Source: Paramarasmius palmivorus
Lineage: Eukaryota; Basidiomycota; Agaricomycetes; Agaricales; Marasmiaceae
DNA length: 47,377 bases
Direction: 5' to 3'
Assembly: GCA_037176845.1 (NCBI GenBank)
Contig: JAYKXP010000246.1
Coordinates: 1 to 47,377 of the forward strand
Shown here: in pieces, positions 1-10,397 of the stretch
Layout of the letters: the number at the start of each line of letters is the position of its first letter
How positions within the stretch are numbered: the first letter of the stretch is position 1
Notes under the pieces: generated by a model
The model's database searches: none
Told to the model about the DNA's origin: nothing
The model's input: the letters and a program-made list of their open reading frames with translations, nothing else
Position numbers and translations under genes: made by a program

Positions 1-1849
1 GTCGACTCCCCACGACTGCATATCTCACCGACGTGCAATATGCTCAAGCCCCGAACTCGCATATCTAGAACATTTTGTCCTAATCGATGTCTTCACCGGA
101 ATACAGATTGTTGGTGTATGGTGTTCCCATTTACACACATGATCATCCAGACCGTGCTGGCAGGCATTGCGCTTCATATTGGGATTGTGTGAGGATGAAA
201 CGGGAGATGTTGCTAGGAGAGGAGAATTGAGCGGTGTAAGAGGGCATGGCAGGGTTGGTTGGATGGCTATCTATCGATGTGTTCTTACCAGCTAGGGCCG
301 GGGGTTGGGGGACAGGAAGCAAAAACTTTGGTCTGTCGTCGAAATCGTCTTAGATCTCACTCGTACTAACGTTGACGATTTCGCAACTACTTGGATCGGA
401 AATATGCGCCTCGGGGATACGCTTCAACTTCAAGGTCCTAGGAGCTTCGCCTGAACACATTCCGGGTCGAGATTCTTGGGACGAGTAGACAACGCCCCTA
501 GCTCATTGCTACCATAATCTATTCGTATCTTGGAAGTGGAACGCGCCAGCAGTCATCGTACGAACAACTGGAGATAGGCGAATTCAGCTATACAATATAC
601 AACTATCGACCTGTAGCCGCGAAGTGTGGGGACATAAGGTCTGTATCGATCCTGACTCGGATTATGGATACTATACTCTCGACCCTTTCAACCTGGGATC
701 GTAGCTTTAACGTCGAAACTCGCAGGACAGATGCTTCAGAGCAGTTGCTGCTACTTCTACCAGTACCAAAAGCTGATCTCGATAATATGTTTTTGCCCCG
801 TTGTATATGGAACCTGCTTGCTAGTCTCGTTCAGGCATTGTCTTTGGCTCGCTATCGAAATGGAGTTTACGTTCCGCTGATCTGTTCTCGATGCAGGAAC
901 CACGGTTTCTTCTAAATGTGTCAAAATAGAACTGATGCGTGCCAACATGAGAGCGCTCATGCATAGGAACATAGAGCGCGCAACCTCAATGGCATGTACG
1001 CCAAATTGCAGACAGGGTAGGCGTGGCCGGGGTCCTGCCCAACGTAATTTAGCACAGCGGCGATGGAAATGCCAAGACATGGTACGGGTTTCATATGGAT
1101 TTCCCCGAATGATTGCGCTCCTTTATCGGTTACCCTTTCTGTGAAGTCTCGAGTCTAGTATGTTTTCAGCCCTCCTAGATCTCCCAACACTTTCCGAAAG
1201 AACTGGTTCGCTCTGCTGCCCCCAAGATCTCTATATTTAAACATCCCAACAGGTCGTGATAATCAAACCAATCCCCAATATCCTCTGCGCCGAGGTCTGT
1301 TGTGTCCGACTGATCTCACCTATCAGATCTCTTTCTCAAATCATCCATTGAACATCCAAACAGGTCGTGATAATCAAACCAATCCCCAATATCCTCTGCG
1401 CCGAGGTCTGTTGTTGTGTCCGACTGATCTCACCTATCAGATCTCTTTCTCAAATCATCCATTGTCTTCCCTCTTCGTACCAACGAGCTTCTGTGGCAAA
1501 TGTAACGATTAAATGAATCCCCCGAAGGGAAGCGCAATTTTGATGTAGTCTGGCAATTGCAAGCTGCCTTAGATAGTCGTTCATTCGGACGAAAGCTAGG
1601 CGCTGCACGCAAAAACAGCCTTCTGGGGACTTGAACTCTGGACCTGAGTGAGACAAGAAAAGGCAAGGAACTGTGTGCTTCCAACTCAGTTTGGAGGACA
1701 ATGTCGTTTAATCGTTGTGGGGAACCGTAGGGAACGGGACGCAGATGCTGTAGATCAAAGTATAGCAAGAAGACTGAGGATTAGATTACGGCGCTGGGAC
1801 CCCAGAAACCGCACTTGTCGGCAGCGTGCTTTTCCATTTCAGATACCAG
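1..1849. other. No recognised gene; contains a tandem duplication
   Basis: Apart from the 111-bp direct repeat at 1240-1464, I see no convincing gene here. Only short open frames occur, on both strands, without splice-consistent extensions or recognisable motifs. It is probably intergenic or decayed DNA upstream of the first array gene. Confidence 0.5.
1240..1464. repeat. Tandem direct repeat, two units of 111 and 114 bp
   Basis: Unit 1 spans 1240-1350 and unit 2 spans 1351-1464. They are nearly identical: one base differs near the start (AACATCCCAAC versus AACATCCAAAC) and unit 2 has an extra TTG inside a GTTGTTG run. The units abut directly, so this is a recent local duplication. It lies about 0.4 kb upstream of the A1 promoter and does not encode a recognisable protein. 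Confidence 0.9.
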
Positions 1850-1857
1850 TATAAAAT
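1850..1857 (+). promoter_or_regulatory. TATA box of A1
   Basis: TATAAAAT lies about 85 bp upstream of the A1 start codon. This is the same offset seen for the TATA-like elements of the other array genes. Confidence 0.6.
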
Positions 1858-1934
1858 ACATATCCTCATCCTCCTAACATCTCTCAACATTCTCCTCTAG
1901 AAGTGCAGCATACAATCCTTCTCAATATTCACAA

Positions 1935-2543
1935 ATGCACGCCGATCCTGCCAGTGCACACACCAACGTCAGCTTGACGGCAATTTCCGAAGGACCTGAC
2001 AACGTCACGATTGCCTTGATTGTCATCGCTTCCTTCCTTCTTGCCCTCTTCCACCGCAGCCTTCGTCGTCTCTACCCCTGCCTCACCATCGTCGAGCTCA
2101 ACAAGGCCGAGGTATCTCTGGATGATACCTTTGACGATGCTGTCAAGAACGATTACTTGCGTGGATCCGAACTGGAGATCATCAACCAGTCTCGTCTTCG
2201 GTGCGCAGCATGCTCTGCTAACGTGAATGACTGCTAATGTCTTTGTACACACCTAGTGTGAAGAACAGAGCTTCGGAGATCCGTACCCAGAGCCTTGAAG
2301 CACCTCTTTCGATCTGGAAGAAATGCCTCAACGTTGAGGTCGAACTCTTCTCTGTTATTGGGGAGTGGTATGCCGGAGCTCAGGCTCTCGAACGAGAGCT
2401 TTCCGTATGTTCCTCCACAGTTTCTTGTTCCTTCTGTCTGATAACTCGGCTTTCGATCTTTTTAGACTATCGTCGAACTCGAAAAGCGTTACCGATACAA
2501 CATCGAGCTCGGTAGACGCGCGATGGTCGCTACCAATGTCTGA
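1935..2543 (+). CDS. Array gene A1: small single-pass membrane protein, subtype A
   Basis: Spliced model: exons 1935-2200, 2257-2404 and 2466-2543, encoding 163 aa. I do not recognise the family. The N-terminal ~24 residues are polar. A hydrophobic segment follows (about residues 25-42), then a basic juxtamembrane stretch with LRRLYPCLT. Exon 1 ends inside an Arg codon (CG|GT). Exon 2 encodes an ASEIR...SIWKKCL segment that looks amphipathic. Exon 3 encodes TIVELEKRYRYNIELGRRAM and stops after VATNV. The other readable subtype A copies share these phases and the 148-nt second exon, which supports the junctions. The gene converges on B1. No function can be assigned; a membrane-anchored protein with a helical cytoplasmic part is an inference from the positive-inside rule. 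Confidence 0.85.
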
Positions 2544-3136
2544 GCGTCACATACACCCCGGACGCGTGATAATAGGTGTTTAATCGGGAGGATTTATCAT
2601 CAAGGACCGTGTCGGTGAAAGATCATCTCGATATCACGCGTTTTATCACGACCATCCTTCATGTTTCCTTTCGTTCACCACATTTAATTCCCGTCCTGAT
2701 CTGGTTTTGTTGTTATGCTTTCCTTTTGTACGTCGTCTTAACGTTCTCGTGCTTTGTAGTACTTCCTTCTCGCTCGATAGTGTATGGACTGGATGTAGTA
2801 TTAGCGCTGAATATGAATCCATCGGTCGTTTCAACTTGTACTTCGTCCCACCGGCATGCAAACGTGGTTTGATAGGAGAATAACTCAAATGTTCCTTGTA
2901 TAATGTTCCTAATAGGAGTCGGTGGATTAGTTTCATGAATAAATCACACTAGGTGTATACGAGCAGCAACGAAAGCAAAATCAGAGCAGATAGAAGAAAA
3001 GATACAATCATGGGATAGATGTGATCAAGGATGCGGGAAAACAGAAGAGTGCGATCATCAGGCGATCATTAGGGAAGTGAGTCCGTTATAGGCCTCTGAG
3101 TCTGATGCGCGCTGACATCAACACGCCTATCGCCCT
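2544..3136. other. Spacer between convergent A1 and B1
   Basis: This holds the 3' flanks of both genes and no other gene that I can see. The A side has two ACGCGT hexamers (2562-2567 and 2636-2641) that recur after other A genes. The B side has an AGCAGCAACGAAAGC-like stretch near 2963 that recurs after the B genes. Confidence 0.6.
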
Positions 3137-3932
3137 TTAAGCATCAGCAACAGTGGAAACGGCACTGGCAATTACTTCGGGGACCGGAGGATCTGGCCTG
3201 CGGTTGCGGTGTCTCAAAGCTACGGTGTCTGATTGAGAAAGGCGATTAGATATGTCAAAGTTGATACACACCTTGTGGGCGGTCTACCTCACGGCCAGTA
3301 ATAGCTACGGGTTGAGCGTCGGCCGGAGCGTACGTAGTTTCACGCATGTTCAGCTCGTGGTTGATTCGAGCACATTTGACACGTTCAACGATACCCTGGG
3401 CAACAAAGGGCATTAATGATTGAGATAGCAGGTGCAAAAATCTTGCACATACCAAAATTTTGCGCTCGAGTTCTTCTGTATCGTTATACCAGTCTACGAT
3501 GCTTGGGATGAGCGCAACATCGATGCCGAGGCGAGTCTTCCAGAAAGAAGCGGGACCTTGGTAGCCTTTAGAGCGAATTGTCGAGGCGCGCTCCTCCAAG
3601 CTAATCGCCAGCATCAGTATGATGGTGTTGTAAGTGAAAAATTCTACAACACACCGAAGTTTGGCCTGGGTAATGTCCTCCAAATCGTGTCCGCACAGAG
3701 ACAAAGCCGAGTAGGCATTGTTGAATGTATCATTCAAGCATTTTTCGGCGTTGGTTAACTCTGATATGGTGAGGCAAGGGTAGAAGAGCCTTCGGAGGTA
3801 GTAGCATAGAGGAAAGCCAGCAGTGATGATTAAGGCACCAATGACGAGCTCAGTCTGGGTTTGGTCAGGTGCCTTGGAGATAGCCGTCATGCCGAGCTCG
3901 ACACCATTTTCTTTGGCAAGCCTGGTAAGCAT
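3137..3932 (-). CDS. Array gene B1: small single-pass membrane protein, subtype B
   Basis: Model on the minus strand: exons 3932-3655, 3600-3453, 3395-3272 and 3219-3137, 210 aa. The start CAT at 3930-3932 gives MLTRLAKENGVELGM, like the other B starts. A hydrophobic segment lies at about residues 28-46, followed by LRRLFYPCLTISEL. Exon 2 (148 nt) begins by completing the split Arg codon and encodes LEERASTIRSK. Exon 3 starts GIVERVKCARINHEL and ends at a GREV..PQ motif. Exon 4 adds the B-specific tail ALRHRNRRPDPP...VADA. The unspliced frame stays open across introns 1 and 2, so it would falsely look like one 225-aa gene; the paralogue alignment argues for splicing. Intron 3 has two in-frame AG acceptors 9 nt apart; I chose the one shared by all B genes. 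Confidence 0.85.
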
Positions 3933-4018
3933 TGGAAGAAATGAAACTGCTCAAGCTGGTGGGTCGGGGGGTATGAAGATAATGAGAGGTGAGGATGAAT
4001 GTGAATGGGATGGGCATT

Positions 4019-4024
4019 CTTATA
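4019..4024 (-). promoter_or_regulatory. TATA-like element of B1
   Basis: On the minus strand the sequence reads TATAAGAATGCCCAT about 90 bp upstream of the B1 start. A TATAAG core at this distance recurs before B2, B3, B5 and B6, often followed by AATG(C/G)CC. Confidence 0.6.
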
Positions 4025-4550
4025 CACATCAATCCCGTACTTGAATATTCGAGGGATTTGAACTGACTTGACGGTGCATGCATACCGTCATGGAGGGAAT
4101 GTCAAAGCTCGCATACAATCGGGATGCTTGGTCGGTTCATCAAAAATCTGTTAGTCTGTAATTATTTTTGGGTCCGAACCCGTAGTCGAAATATATGTCA
4201 CATGATACCCATATGGGGCTCTGATTATCCGTTGATAAGACTACCACTAAGATAACAAATCGAACGCGTTGGGCTACTGTGACGCGTTTCGTGGTTGTTT
4301 ATGGTCGTTCCACCACCCGAAATCCCCTATAATTTCCCTGAAGAACGCCAAATTCTCCTCAAAGCCGTGTAAAACCTTCCCTTCACCCGTCGCAGCCCAG
4401 TTCCTTGACCGACAGGATATACTTGTGCGGACAGCCTGCAGTTATACTTCTATCGGAAGCGAACCCTCATCAACTGTAGAGTGGGATGGAACAGAATTTG
4501 GGTTCAGGAGGAGTGGTTCGTGAGGTAGAGTCGGAAATGTGAATGTCAGG
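4025..4550. other. Spacer with possible 3' continuation of a decayed gene
   Basis: No intact gene. The minus strand between about 4270 and 4540 has short open blocks that could be further exons of the decayed gene at 4551-5150, but stops interrupt them and I cannot join them. Confidence 0.35.
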
Positions 4551-5150
4551 GTCTAAGCGTGTGTATGTGTCGGGGATGAAGGAATTGGCCAGAAACAATC
4601 GAGCTGGTACCGTCCTTGACACTCGTTATGCTTCCGTTTGACACCCCGCTCAGCTGAACATAAATTCGGCAGATTTGATGATATTGGGAGAGTGAGAAAC
4701 TCAGCCAGTCGGTCAACTGGTTCATGAGCCTTTTTCGGTCGCTTTGACACAGGGTCACCAGGTGTCTTGTATATGAATGAAGTAGAGGGTATAGGAGTGG
4801 TGTTAAAGAGGGTTTGGGAGAGATCCGGAAGGAACGAAGGGGTGGAAGGGGTAGAGAGGAAAGGTGAGGTAGATTCCTCATTATTCTGACCACTGCCACC
4901 GAAAACATCACCAGTCTCGCGGTTAGCAATGACGATGCGATTCTTCTGGTCCTAGGTTTAATATTAGGCCCGCGACGACGTCGAGGTCTCGATGTATTGG
5001 TTGCATGAAATGAATTGTCTGCAGTTTCAATCGGGCTTCTGTCGGATAAGGGAACGCGGATGGAGCTAAATCTCTGGCGTGAAGGTGTCACAGGAGTTTG
5101 AGATGAAAAGAGTGTGTTGATTACGGGAGCATAGTATAAATCTATGAGAA
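4551..5150 (-). pseudogene. Decayed gene fragment, unknown basic/Ser-Pro-rich protein
   Basis: Two coding-looking blocks lie on the minus strand in different frames. Block 1 (about 5150-4963) encodes SSQTPVTPSRQRF followed by SIRVPLSDRSPIETADNS and RPRRRRGPNIKPR. Block 2 (about 4963-4551) encodes DQKNRIVIANRETGDVF, then a Ser/Pro/Thr-rich stretch, KTPGDPVSKRPKK and a Cys-containing end. Both have protein-like composition. The join at about 4963 has an AG but no plausible donor for a normal-sized intron, and there is no in-frame start. I read it as a truncated or frameshifted remnant of a host gene. Its identity is unknown. Confidence 0.45.
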
Positions 5151-7448
5151 GAGGAAAAGATGATAAAGAGAGAACTGAACGCGGTCGCGGTCGTTGAGAG
5201 AATTCAACAAAGTCTCAAGCGAAAATTCTACATCACATGACTTATTTTATTGCCATATACGGAATCGCGGAAAGCTCTAGGGAGGGTACGGGTAAGGGAC
5301 CGAAATTCCTAGCACTGTGCAGACCCTTATCAAGCGAGCTGTCGAGCGCCGATGTCTGCCTAGGGGAGACTAAAAATCTGTGGAGCAATGCAAAAACACA
5401 ACCAGAGAATCCTTCAGGCAAAGAATCACCTATGGTTCCCAGCCCGACCGGCTAGTTAGTTGACGGATACCCAGTGTATCCGCCAGCTAACTTGTGCCAA
5501 GGCCCAAAACCCGTTTATTTACGGTACGCAAATATCTCTGAAATATCTTTTGCAGTACACGAATAATTCCACTCACCTGAAGCTAACTTTTTCCTCTGGC
5601 GCTTTCGGCTCTCGCGGCTCTTGTCAAACCGCTCAAGTATCCTTTTGCAGAAAATTCAAAAAAAAAAAAAAATCACGCCATCGCTGTTGGCGTCGTCTCA
5701 CGCAGAGTGCTCCCAACCACCAACGACGAGCTCGACAACCCACGTACGCTGTGGTTCCCTTCCCCTTCAGTGGTCCTTATAATGGATTCACTTGACCCTG
5801 TACCAAGTCCGCCATAACATGCCCGGTTCAGTCAACAATCTACAAGTCAATGTTCCCTAGCAACCTAAGCAAGCACGTACTCCTCGAGGGCTCGGTCCAG
5901 GCATTCTGCCGTTAGGCATAGGCGTAGAGACGAGCGGGTTGGTGGGTAGTTTTTGGGATGTTTAGGCCTCAGGTGCGTCACCGTCTCCGAATCTGAAGCT
6001 TACTCACAGCTCTTTGTTCAGATACCCAGTAATTCAAAGCACCTCCAGATCAAAGACCACACATCTTCCTCGATCATACATTTCCTGGTCTCTATACACC
6101 ATGCCAAAGTTACATCAGTTGGTAGGAGTATGGTATCTAGGGCGCATCGACACGTTACCCGAATAATAACGCGCAGCAGTAAGTTATATATTCCCAATAC
6201 CAGTTCTAAGCCACTGATACTTCGTCTAGGTCAGCCTTCAACACGCTTAGTTCATTTTACCTTTCACAAGAAGCTGGACTCGACTCACAGTAACCGCCGA
6301 CACCTATTTCCACCTGCAGATGATATGGCGCTCCCTTTTCTCGATTGATGGACGGGCCTCTGGATAAACTTCAGGCGCGCCGAGGTTTCGATTGGGTGAC
6401 TCGAGAATCCAAAGGATTCTCTGGCAACGCGTACATACATTAACTCATCATGTACCTAGTAATATAAATAAGTATTCACATACCAGAGGTCAACTTGGGT
6501 TGAACTGTCCTTGATGTCGTGTTCACGGATAAGAAGCATTAAATCTCAAGCTTCCACATGTTGACATAAGTAGCAAGACTGTTTTCACACTGAACGTACT
6601 GAACTCGCTCAAACTTGGCTCAAACAATAGACGCTTCGGCGCTTCATAAGTAAAAACTCTCCACTTGAGGCAAAACAATGATTTATTCTACTTCTTGCTC
6701 AGTTCTTCGAGCGTGAATAGCCTAACCATCATCTCGTTTACTCCACTAACACCCACGGAGCAGCGGGTACACGTAAAGCAAGGCTGAAACCAGCTACACG
6801 AAATGTATTGAAACTCTCCACGGATACCTAGAAACTCTCCACGCAGAAAGTGATTTATGGTCTCCAGCTTGTCCCGCTGAAGCGATCTTGCTGAAAACAC
6901 TCGGAATATGCTTCAAGAAGTATTATACTCTGTTTTCATTAGGATCTAAACAGAAGGACTTGTGGTTGTGTTGGAACGTTCATTCGAGCACACTGGTGGC
7001 CATCAAAGTACGAAACAAGTGTGATCAAATGTTGTCCTCAAGTTGTCCTTAACACGGATTTTGCACATTTTATAACGTCCACTCACTGTAACCTGTTCAA
7101 TGTCTTGAAGCGGATAGTAGATCACTATCAAAACTACGTCGCGAGTGCTGTTGCAAAGGTGTTGAACGTTCACAAAACTCACAGAACCTTTGACTTGATG
7201 AAGCATTCCCAATCAAGTAAGCACGGTACGTTTGCTTGGGCTCAGTGGTGACAAGTCCAAAAATAGGCATGATGGAAATGTTATCCTGACTATAACATTG
7301 ACAGACTGTGGTCCGAGGAACTGGGTCGCACCGGCGAAGGCGTTAGAAAGCAGAATTCTGACTCCCTTCTACTAACAGCTTTTCGAACTCTCATCCTCGC
7401 CGATGATCATGCAAACCAGTTCCAGAACCAGTCGTGATTCCACTGACC
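5151..7448. other. Long spacer, no recognised gene
   Basis: Only short frames are open here. It holds an imperfect hairpin at 5454-5492 and a 14-15 nt poly-A tract near 5660. I see no paralogue of neighbouring genes and no intron-joined coding blocks. Confidence 0.45.
5454..5492. repeat. Imperfect inverted repeat (17-nt arms, 5-nt loop)
   Basis: The left arm 5454-5470 (AGTTAGTTGACGGATAC) pairs with the right arm 5476-5492 (GTATCCGCCAGCTAACT) at 15 of 17 positions around the loop CCAGT. It may be the end of a small element or simply a palindrome. No CTRR end follows, so a Helitron 3' terminus is not supported. Confidence 0.7.
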
Positions 7449-8086
7449 ATGGTTTCGGCAGCTTCGGAAGCGCCAGCTGGCGTAGTCGCTACTCTCTTCG
7501 GTGCCTTTCTCTTGCACCTTTGCCTCTGTCGTCTCTACCCATGCTTCACCGTCATCGAACTCAACAAAGCCGAGACCTCATTCGACGAGGCTGTGAAGAA
7601 CGACTATTTGCGCAGGTCCGAGCGGGATGTTATTAATCAAGCTCATCTTCGGTGAGCAAGAGCTTGCGAAGATGCCACTTTCATTTTTATGACTGGCACT
7701 TTTAAGCGTGAAGACTAACGCTTCGGAGATCTGCACCCGAAGTCTTGAAGGACCTGCGTCGATCTGGAAGAAATGTTTCGATGTCGAGGTTGAGCTTTTT
7801 CCTGACATCATCACATGGTATACCGGAGCCCGGGCACCTGAGCGAGAGATCTCGGTGAGTTACCTATGCTCCGGATCCTCGTGCGTGCTTGATATTGATC
7901 TTTGATACCCAGACCCCATCGTCGAATTGGAGAAGCGTTCCACATATACCTGGTACCGTTGGTGGAAATATACCTCAACACGACGCATATTTCGTTCGGC
8001 GCATCTACTCCTGGTTCTTAATTCTTCTCTTGCCTTTAGCGGTACTTGACCGTTTCAGCTTTCGCTTTGTTACTTCCTCCTCCTAG
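7449..8086 (+). pseudogene. Array gene A2: subtype A copy with frameshifted last exon
   Basis: Exons 1 and 2 follow the A pattern: 7449-7651 (CG|GTGAGC donor) and 7707-7854 (148 nt, VKTNASEICTRSLEGP). Exon 1 is short: the N-terminus is reduced and 4 residues are missing in frame in the DDAF region (TSFDEAVKNDY). Exon 3 starts at 7913 after AG, but ACCCCATCG replaces the usual ACCATCG. These 2 extra bases shift the frame, so the normal IVELEKR block is lost. The shifted frame stays open to a stop at 8084-8086 and gives a new C-terminus with a hydrophobic run SWFLILLLPLAVL (174 aa in total). It is either a decaying copy or a neo-C-terminal variant. I favour decay, because the conserved block is visible in the wrong frame. 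Confidence 0.7.
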
Positions 8087-8449
8087 ACGCTTTGGTCTTT
8101 GGCCTGGTGTTCCTTCATGTTCTCGGATGGCTGTCGTGCTTATAGTGATCCATTATCGCTTTGTTCTCGTTGCGTTGAATCGATGTATAACACCTGGGAA
8201 CACCTGCATGTAGTCAATGCTCATTAGCAGGAACGTTGTTGGAATTCATCGTCAGCACCCGCTCTCACACCTCCTGCAGCCTCTGGAGATCTAAACACCC
8301 ACGGAAATTCCCTGAATAATATTTTCATGAGTAAAGACCCCAGTAAACGTACACGGGCAGCAGTAACGAAGCGACAGCAAAACAAGAGAGCAAATGATGA
8401 TACGAAGAAGATAGCAGGGGTTTGTGATCCGAGCAAAGATGAAGGGCCT
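8087..8449. other. Spacer between convergent A2 and B2
   Basis: No gene seen. The part near 8350-8400 (GGGCAGCAGTAACGAAGC) belongs to the flank conserved downstream of the B genes. Confidence 0.55.
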
Positions 8450-9224
8450 TTAGTTGGTACCGACGGCTGCTTCAGGCATCGGATCACCTGGTCTGCGGCT
8501 TCGGTGCCTCAGAGGAGCTACGGCATTTAATTGAGAAGAGTAAAAGAACAAGCGAAGGCAGTACACACCCTGCGGAGCCACTTCACGACCAGTATTGGCT
8601 ACAATCTGTGCGTCGACCGTCGTGGGCGTTATCTCCGATAACTGGCTATTGATTCGATGGCGTGTGATGCGTTCCACAATGATCTGAGCAAGTGAAAACT
8701 GTATTAATGATCGAGCCTTGAGTTGAGGACTGTCGCAGTCATACCTTGATGTCCTTTTTAAGCCTTTCAGCATCAGTGTGCCATTCTACAATGCGGGGAA
8801 TGAGTTCAATCTCAATCCCAAGACGAGTGTTCCAAAAGGAAGGGGGTCGCTGAAGACTATCAGAGCGTATGTCTGAGGCGCGCCCATCCAAGCTGATAGT
8901 AATGGCGTCCATCAATATGGGACGAGTCAAAACATGATAATTTACACACCAGAGTTTTGCATGAGTGACTTCCTCCGATTCACGTCCGTGCAGACACGAA
9001 GCTGAGTTGGCAGCGTCAAATACTTCTTCCAAACTCTTCTGGGCATTGTCCAATTCATAGAGGGTGAGGCAAGGGTAGTAGAGCCGTCGAAGATAGTGGT
9101 AGAGAAGAAAGCCAGCGTTGATGACTAAGGCGATGACGACGAGCCCAGTCCGAGTTTGGCTAGGTGCCTGGCAGACAGCTGAGATGCCGAGCTCACTCAT
9201 GTCGTCTTTCGCAAGCTTGAGCAT
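8450..9224 (-). CDS. Array gene B2: subtype B, altered last intron
   Basis: Minus-strand exons 9224-8950, 8892-8745, 8683-8569 and 8517-8450, 201 aa. The start MLKLAKDDMSELGISA matches the B consensus. A hydrophobic segment lies at about residues 28-46, followed by LRRLYYPCLTLYEL. The usual split Arg at the exon 1/2 junction is Cys here (TG|C). Exon 3 lacks three codons relative to B1. In intron 3 the upstream CAG acceptor of other copies reads AATTAAATG; the conserved acceptor GTAG|CT at 8518 is kept and restores APLRHRSRRPGDP. Alternatively the whole intron reads through in frame with the same tail. The gene converges on A2. Confidence 0.8.
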
Positions 9225-9292
9225 TGGAAGGAATGGTCGAATGGGTTGGGAGATTAGAAGGGTATGAAGAGATTAGGAGCGGAAGAGCCATT

Positions 9293-9300
9293 CTTATATT
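9293..9300 (-). promoter_or_regulatory. TATA-like element of B2
   Basis: AATATAAG on the minus strand, followed by AATGGC, about 70 bp upstream of the B2 start. Confidence 0.6.
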
Positions 9301-10397
9301 CTCTGGAGATCGCGAAAAATGGCAAACTTTGGGTCAACCCCAGGAAAAGCCGTTATGTGGCTGTGATTCTTAGAGAGATTTGATCGCCTCGAGTTTTGAT
9401 GCCAGCCCGAGAGTGTCACTTTTGGATGGATGCCACGGAAAACTCCGGTAAAGTGATACCTTTTACCCAAGAATATATTGACAGAGCTTGTAACAATAGA
9501 CCGTGTCCGCCTTATCATCTCTAACCCTAACTCATTGGAAGCTCACTTGGGTTGAGCGCCGACTCGGACGTCTAGGTAGCTTACGCTCACGTATACTTAT
9601 CTTGCTTTCTCTCGTGCTACGTACGACTCCATCTCCCTGTTCGTGGTGTGGTATCCATTCATCCGTTCCATCTATATCCTTTCCCGTCTTTTTCGCGTTT
9701 TCCTTACTGATGTCGCCTTGATGCATGTCCGTTACAAAGTACGAATCAAACGTCCGCATGATGAGCCTTTAGACCAACCAGAAGAATCGATGGCAGTTGT
9801 AAGAGATAGACTGCCCAACTATTCAGCAGAACATATGGTTCGTCTCGATTAATCTTTCATTCGCCTTGCGTAGCCTCGTCATGAACGAGAATCTGATCTC
9901 CGAGCCGCGATGCCAGAACCTCAAGTTCAATGACAGATCGGGTGTGTCGAGGGCGAGGGATGGCGGTGAAAGGCTAGTGCCCCACAGGAGCACCTACACC
10001 ATTGTTTTCTTATATCATCTGTCGCGCACACATCGCCGTTCTATCTCTGCAAGCGCTTTTCATCGTGCTCGGGAGCTCGTTTCATCTTCTGTGGAACCCA
10101 TTCACTGTGATGGCCTATGGTCGCGTTTCGTCGGAATCGCGAATTGTATCATCGTACCTTGCACAAAAGTTCCCAACAGGTAACAGGAAGTCACGTTAAA
10201 AACCCTAGTTAGTATATGAAAGCAGCAGCAAAGCGAGGCCAAAACCAAAGCAAATAGCACGACGAAGAACGCAGCAATGCGGTAATAGGAAACATGTAGA
10301 TATGTAATGAGATCCGGTGAGCCAAAGTGAAAAAGGAGTGCGATAATCCGGTGCGTGAACCAAACCGATGATTGAATCAATGTTGTGAGCGTCAGCA
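9301..10397. other. Spacer between B2 and B3, no recognised gene
   Basis: Short frames only. The end near 10215-10260 (AAAGCAGCAGCAAAGC) matches the flank downstream of the other B genes and so probably belongs to the B3 duplication unit. Confidence 0.5.

Noticed and set aside
757..1080. Minus-strand 107-codon frame with a hydrophobic middle
   Set aside because: It has no recognisable motif, no paralogue in the window and no splice-supported extension.
1620..1700. tRNA- or SINE-like A and B boxes on the minus strand (ACTGAGTTGG, then GTTCAAGTCC, then TTTTT)
   Set aside because: The arms do not fold: the would-be T-stem does not pair and the acceptor stem is not complementary. Likely chance.
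3255..3932. A single 225-codon open frame through the first three B1 exons and introns
   Set aside because: Paralogues show spliced junctions at the same places with matching phases; the uninterrupted frame is a coincidence of short in-frame introns and would lose the RHRNRR tail.
4040..4065. GTTCAAATCC on the minus strand, resembling a tRNA T-loop
   Set aside because: There is no accompanying D-arm, anticodon arm or acceptor stem; it lies upstream of the B1 promoter.
5454..5492. Helitron 3' terminal hairpin
   Set aside because: No CTRR follows the hairpin and no Helitron sequence lies upstream of it.
9519..9531. CTAACCCTAACT, resembling a telomere repeat
   Set aside because: Only about 1.5 units are present inside a gene array; not a telomere or an interstitial repeat array.
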